A DNA stretch of 16,464 nucleotides, from NCBI GenBank assembly GCA_035455265.1, contig DATIFK010000071.1:1-16464 (forward strand), in the 5' to 3' direction. The notes under the pieces were generated by a model. The model was not told the origin of the DNA and searched no databases. It was given only the letters and a program-made list of their open reading frames with translations. Shown here in pieces: positions 13,416 through 16,464 of the stretch. This DNA is from MGOM01 sp035455265. GTDB taxonomy: Bacteria; Chloroflexota; Anaerolineae; Anaerolineales; E44-bin32. Every line of letters begins with the position of its first letter. The first letter of the stretch is position 1. Both the position numbers and the translations under genes were made by a program.

Positions 13416-16196
13416 ATGGCTTCTTCGTCGCGCCTGTTCCTCATTGACGGCCATGCCCTGGCCTATCGGACCTACTACGCCCTCACGCGCGCCAGCGACG
13501 GGGCGCGCTGGACGACCAAGACGGGCGAGCCCACCGCCGGCGTCTATGGATTCGCTTCGGTCCTGATTCGCCTGGTCGAGCAGGAGGCGCCCGAATACCT
13601 GGCCGTCTCGTTCGACACCGGCCGGACGTTCCGCGACGACCTGTTCCCCGAGTACAAGGCGACGCGCAGCAAGATGCCCGAGGATCTGGTGCCGCAGCTC
13701 GACCGGATCCGGCAGCTCGTCACCGCGTTCGGGATTCCCATCCTCGAGGCCGAGGGTTATGAGGCCGATGATGTCCTGGGAAGCATCGCCCGGCGCACGG
13801 CCGCCGACAAGGTCCGGGTGATCATCCTGACCGGCGACCGCGATCTGCTTCAGCTTGCCGACAAGAACGTCATCATCCGCTTGGCGGGCCAGAAGCTGTC
13901 GGAGGCGGTCGACTTCGGGCCCAAGGAGGTCCAGGCCAAGCTGGGCATCGCTCCGGATCAGTTGGTCGACTACAAGGCCCTGGTCGGGGACACGAGCGAC
14001 AACATCCCCGGCGTCTCGGGTATCGGTGAGAAGACGGCCGTGTCCTTGCTGACGGAGTTCGGCAGCCTGGATGGAATCTACGCGCACCTCGACTCGGTCC
14101 CGGCCCGGTTCCGCGGCAAGCTGGAAGGGGGCCGTGAGTCGGCCTACCTGAGCCAGCGCCTGGCGCGCATCGTCACCGACATCGACCTGCCTTTCGACCT
14201 CGAGCGCTGCCGCTGGCGAGGTTACGACCGGGACGCCGTCGTCGACCTCTTCCGCCAGCTCGAGTTCCGCTCGCTGCTCGATCGCCTTCCCGCTGTGGAA
14301 GATGAACGTGCCGGCCGACAGCTGGCGCTGTTCGCCTCCGCTCCGGCCCCCTTGCCGCCGGTGGATCCGTCCGCCGTCGTCGACACACCGGAGAAGCTGG
14401 CCTCTCTGGTCGCACGGCTGGAGGCCGTCTCCCAGATCAGCGTCGATGTCGAAACGACCAGCACCCAGGAGATGCAGGCCGACCTCGTCGGCATCTCGCT
14501 CGGGTTCTCGGCCGAAGACGGCGTCTACATTCCGGTCGGCCACTTGCCTTCGACGGCGGGCGGACCACAGCTTCCTTTGGTCGACGTTCTCCAGGCGCTC
14601 CGTCCTGCCCTCCAGAGTCCGGGGCTGGCCAAGATCGGCCACAACCTGAAATACGACTTCACCGTGCTGGCCCGCTACGGCGCGCGCACGGCGCCGCTGA
14701 CGTTCGACACGATGCTGGCCGAATGGCTGTGCGATCCGGCTTCGCGCAACCTCGGCCTGAAGTCGCTGGCCTTCGTCCGCCTCGGGACGGAGATGGTCGA
14801 CATCGAAAGCCTGATCGGCAAAGGCAAGGCGCAGCTCACCATGGCCGATCTCTCGGTCGAAGCCGTGGCGCCCTATGCCATCGCCGACGCCCGGGCGTGC
14901 TGGGGGTTGTGGCCCGAGCTCGAGCGCGAACTGCAGGCGAAACAACAGACCGCCCTCTTCCGTGACGTCGAGATGCCGCTCGTCCCGATCCTGGCGGACA
15001 TGGAGATCGCCGGCGTCCGGGTCGATCGTGAGCTGATGGCCAGGTTGTCGGCGGAGCTCCAGACGCGCATCAGCGATCTGGAGGCCGAGATCTTCCGCGT
15101 CGTCGGACACTCCTTCAACGTCAACTCGACGCAGCAGCTCTCTCGTGTATTGTTCGAGGAGATGGGCCTGCGACCACCCGACCAGGGGCGCAAGACCGCC
15201 TCGGGTCACTTCTCGACCTCGGCCGATGTCTTGGAGGAGATGCGTTCGGTCCACCCGGTGGTGGCGACGATCCTGGACCATCGCGAGATTTCCAAACTCA
15301 AGTCGACCTATACCGACGCGCTGCCGGCTCAGATCGATCCATCCACGGGCCGCGTGCACACGTCGTACAGCCAGACCGGATCGGTCACCGGCAGGCTGGC
15401 GTCCTCGGACCCCAACCTCCAGAACATCCCGATCCGCACGGAGCTCGGCCGCCGCATCCGCCAGGCGTTCATCGCCGCTCCCGGACAGGCGCTGCTCAGC
15501 GTGGACTACTCGCAGATCGAATTGCGCATCGTCGCGCATATGGCCGAGGATCAGGCGATGATCGGGGCCTTCCTCCAGGATCAGGACATCCACGCTGCCA
15601 CGGCGGCGGCCGTGTTCGGCTTGAAGCCCGGCGAGGTGTCGCCCGAAATGCGCCGCCGCGCCAAGGCGGTCAACTTCGGATTGATCTACGGCATGAGCCC
15701 GTTCGGCCTATCGCGGTCGACCGATCTGACGCTGGCCGAGGCCGAGCAGTTCGTGAAGACCTACTTCGAACGCTTCCCGCGCGTCCGCGCCTATCTGCAG
15801 GAGACGGTGCGCCAGGCGGCGAAGCAAGGCTATGTCGAGACGTTGATGGGCCGGCGGCGCTACTTCCCGCAGTTGGCCCAGCCGGCGTCGGTGCCGGAGC
15901 CGGTCCGGGCGCGGGCGCGGCGCGAGGCCGTCAACGCGCCAGTCCAGGGCAGCGCCGCCGACATCCTCAAAGTGGCCATGCTCCGTCTGCCGGCGGCGTT
16001 GCGCGCCGCCGGCCTCAACGGTCAGATGTTGCTCCAGGTCCACGACGAGCTTGTCCTCGAGTGCCCGCAAGGCGAGCTGGCGGCAACCGCGCGGGTCACG
16101 CAGAAGATCCTGCAGTCGGCGTATCCCCTGCGCGTGCCGTTGAAGACCGACGCCAAAGCCGGCCCCAACTGGACGGACATGCAGCCGGTGAACTGA
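13416..16196 (+). CDS. polA: DNA polymerase I
   Basis: A 926-residue family A polymerase for Okazaki-fragment maturation and repair synthesis. The 5'-3' exonuclease domain (about 1-295) has FLIDGHALAYR, FDTGRTFRDDLFPEYKATR, YEADDVLGSIA, LTGDRDLLQL and GDTSDNIPGVSGIGEKTA. The 3'-5' exonuclease domain (about 320-500) keeps its metal ligands: Asp344 and Glu346 (SVDVETTS), Asp414 (HNLKYD) and Y487-x3-D491 (YAIAD), so proofreading should be active. The polymerase domain has motif A LLSVDYSQIELR (693-704, Asp697), motif B RRRAKAVNFGLIYG (746-759) and motif C LLQVHDELVLE (872-882, Asp877). Length and order match E. coli Pol I. The ATG at 13416 starts the conserved SSRLFLIDGHALAYR. It follows the receiver/TnpA-like gene at 36 bp. 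Confidence 0.98.
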   Translation: MASSSRLFLIDGHALAYRTYYALTRASDGARWTTKTGEPTAGVYGFASVLIRLVEQEAPEYLAVSFDTGRTFRDDLFPEYKATRSKMPEDLVPQLDRIRQLVTAFGIPILEAEGYEADDVLGSIARRTAADKVRVIILTGDRDLLQLADKNVIIRLAGQKLSEAVDFGPKEVQAKLGIAPDQLVDYKALVGDTSDNIPGVSGIGEKTAVSLLTEFGSLDGIYAHLDSVPARFRGKLEGGRESAYLSQRLARIVTDIDLPFDLERCRWRGYDRDAVVDLFRQLEFRSLLDRLPAVEDERAGRQLALFASAPAPLPPVDPSAVVDTPEKLASLVARLEAVSQISVDVETTSTQEMQADLVGISLGFSAEDGVYIPVGHLPSTAGGPQLPLVDVLQALRPALQSPGLAKIGHNLKYDFTVLARYGARTAPLTFDTMLAEWLCDPASRNLGLKSLAFVRLGTEMVDIESLIGKGKAQLTMADLSVEAVAPYAIADARACWGLWPELERELQAKQQTALFRDVEMPLVPILADMEIAGVRVDRELMARLSAELQTRISDLEAEIFRVVGHSFNVNSTQQLSRVLFEEMGLRPPDQGRKTASGHFSTSADVLEEMRSVHPVVATILDHREISKLKSTYTDALPAQIDPSTGRVHTSYSQTGSVTGRLASSDPNLQNIPIRTELGRRIRQAFIAAPGQALLSVDYSQIELRIVAHMAEDQAMIGAFLQDQDIHAATAAAVFGLKPGEVSPEMRRRAKAVNFGLIYGMSPFGLSRSTDLTLAEAEQFVKTYFERFPRVRAYLQETVRQAAKQGYVETLMGRRRYFPQLAQPASVPEPVRARARREAVNAPVQGSAADILKVAMLRLPAALRAAGLNGQMLLQVHDELVLECPQGELAATARVTQKILQSAYPLRVPLKTDAKAGPNWTDMQPVN

Positions 16197-16199
16197 GGG

Positions 16200-16235
16200 A
16201 CCCCACCCCGCTGGCGCTCCAGGTGGTTGTGGGGT
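16200..16235 (+). repeat. Inverted repeat immediately after polA
   Basis: ACCCCA (16200-16205) and TGGGGT (16230-16235) enclose a GC-rich segment that can pair further (CTGG at 16211 with CCAG at 16219). It starts 4 nt after the polA stop codon. It lacks a U-tract; it may be a weak terminator or a dispersed repeat. Confidence 0.35.
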
Positions 16236-16383
16236 GAACATCGGGCTTAGGTCCTCATTTGCCACAGTTGCCTTCGACGGCGCGAGTCACGGGGGGGGCG
16301 GACGGGTTTACTCAGGAGGGAGTACGCTCCTATGCTGCTCCCCCAGGAATCTCACTCCCTCACCTCCCCGGGCGCTGGAGGTC

Positions 16384-16423
16384 TCAGGAGGCGGTACGGC
16401 CGAAAGGGCGCACCGCCTCCTGA
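16384..16423 (+). terminator. 12-bp stem hairpin, likely terminator of the polA transcript or of a small RNA
   Basis: TCAGGAGGCGGT (16384-16395) and ACCGCCTCCTGA (16412-16423) are perfect complements. They enclose a 16-nt segment with a CC-GAAA-GG apical loop, followed by the pyrimidine-rich TCTTCCTTTCCC. This is a convincing intrinsic terminator about 190 bp after polA. The preceding 16236-16383 holds no credible gene; one short hairpin with a TACG tetraloop (16318-16331) is visible. Confidence 0.6.
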
Positions 16424-16464
16424 TCTTCCTTTCCCTCCCCCGGCGTTGAACGCGCCCGCTGGAT

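Noticed and set aside
11184..15593. Open frame of 1469 codons on the minus strand
   Set aside because: It lies antisense to the receiver-domain gene and polA, both of which show clear protein motifs. The translation is Arg/Gly/Asp-rich without domains, has repeats only because the coding strand has them, and runs through the intergenic hairpin. Long antisense frames are expected in GC-rich coding DNA.
16234..16449. Short plus-strand frame after polA
   Set aside because: It runs through the terminator hairpin, has a low-complexity Gly/Ser/Arg translation and no family match.

Overview
The window is GC-rich bacterial chromosome, read here as Chloroflexota (Anaerolineae-like). This rests on inference: envelope proteins carry long Thr-Pro linkers (a LysM protein and an NBR1-Ig-like lipoprotein), the first gene resembles F420-dependent luciferase-family oxidoreductases, GTG/TTG starts are common, and several genes have a -10-like hexamer almost on the start codon with no ribosome binding site. 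No phage, IS element with an intact transposase, CRISPR array, rRNA or tRNA was recognised.

Layout. Positions 1-81 (minus) hold the first 27 codons of an LLM-class flavin oxidoreductase. A heptamer-built inverted repeat separates it from a tight three-gene minus-strand operon (3541 down to 205) encoding a MacA/HlyD-like adaptor, a MacB/LolD-type ATPase and a MacB-type permease, joined by 4-bp GTGA overlaps. A divergent intergenic region with overlapping palindromes leads to a GltD-like flavin/iron-sulfur oxidoreductase (plus). After a repeat-bearing gap comes queG (epoxyqueuosine reductase). It converges on a minus-strand pair, a lipoprotein esterase and a LysM membrane protein whose genes overlap by 14 bp; two back-to-back hairpins sit at the convergence point. 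Divergent from the esterase is miaB, then an NBR1-like lipoprotein gene with a good promoter and a strong terminator, then a 687-residue receiver-domain protein, then polA. The last ~270 bases hold hairpins, including a likely terminator.

Functions. The ABC operon is a complete tripartite-type exporter set apart from an outer-membrane channel. queG and miaB both modify tRNA anticodon loops (position 34 queuosine and position 37 ms2i6A), but they are separated by convergent genes and are not one operon. The envelope genes (LysM protein, esterase, NBR1-like lipoprotein) are probably surface exposed.

The most notable item is the gene just upstream of polA (11316-13379). It joins a receiver domain, a roadblock-like middle region, a long Pro-rich linker with an 18-nt/90-nt repeat hierarchy, and a C-terminal domain that aligns by eye with the IS200/IS605 Y1 transposase TnpA. 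The HUH histidines are replaced (R608, E610) and the catalytic tyrosine position is Phe673. It looks like a domesticated, catalytically dead transposase turned into a regulator or DNA-hairpin binder. The window also contains several intergenic hairpin repeats that could be examined as possible targets, though that link is speculation.
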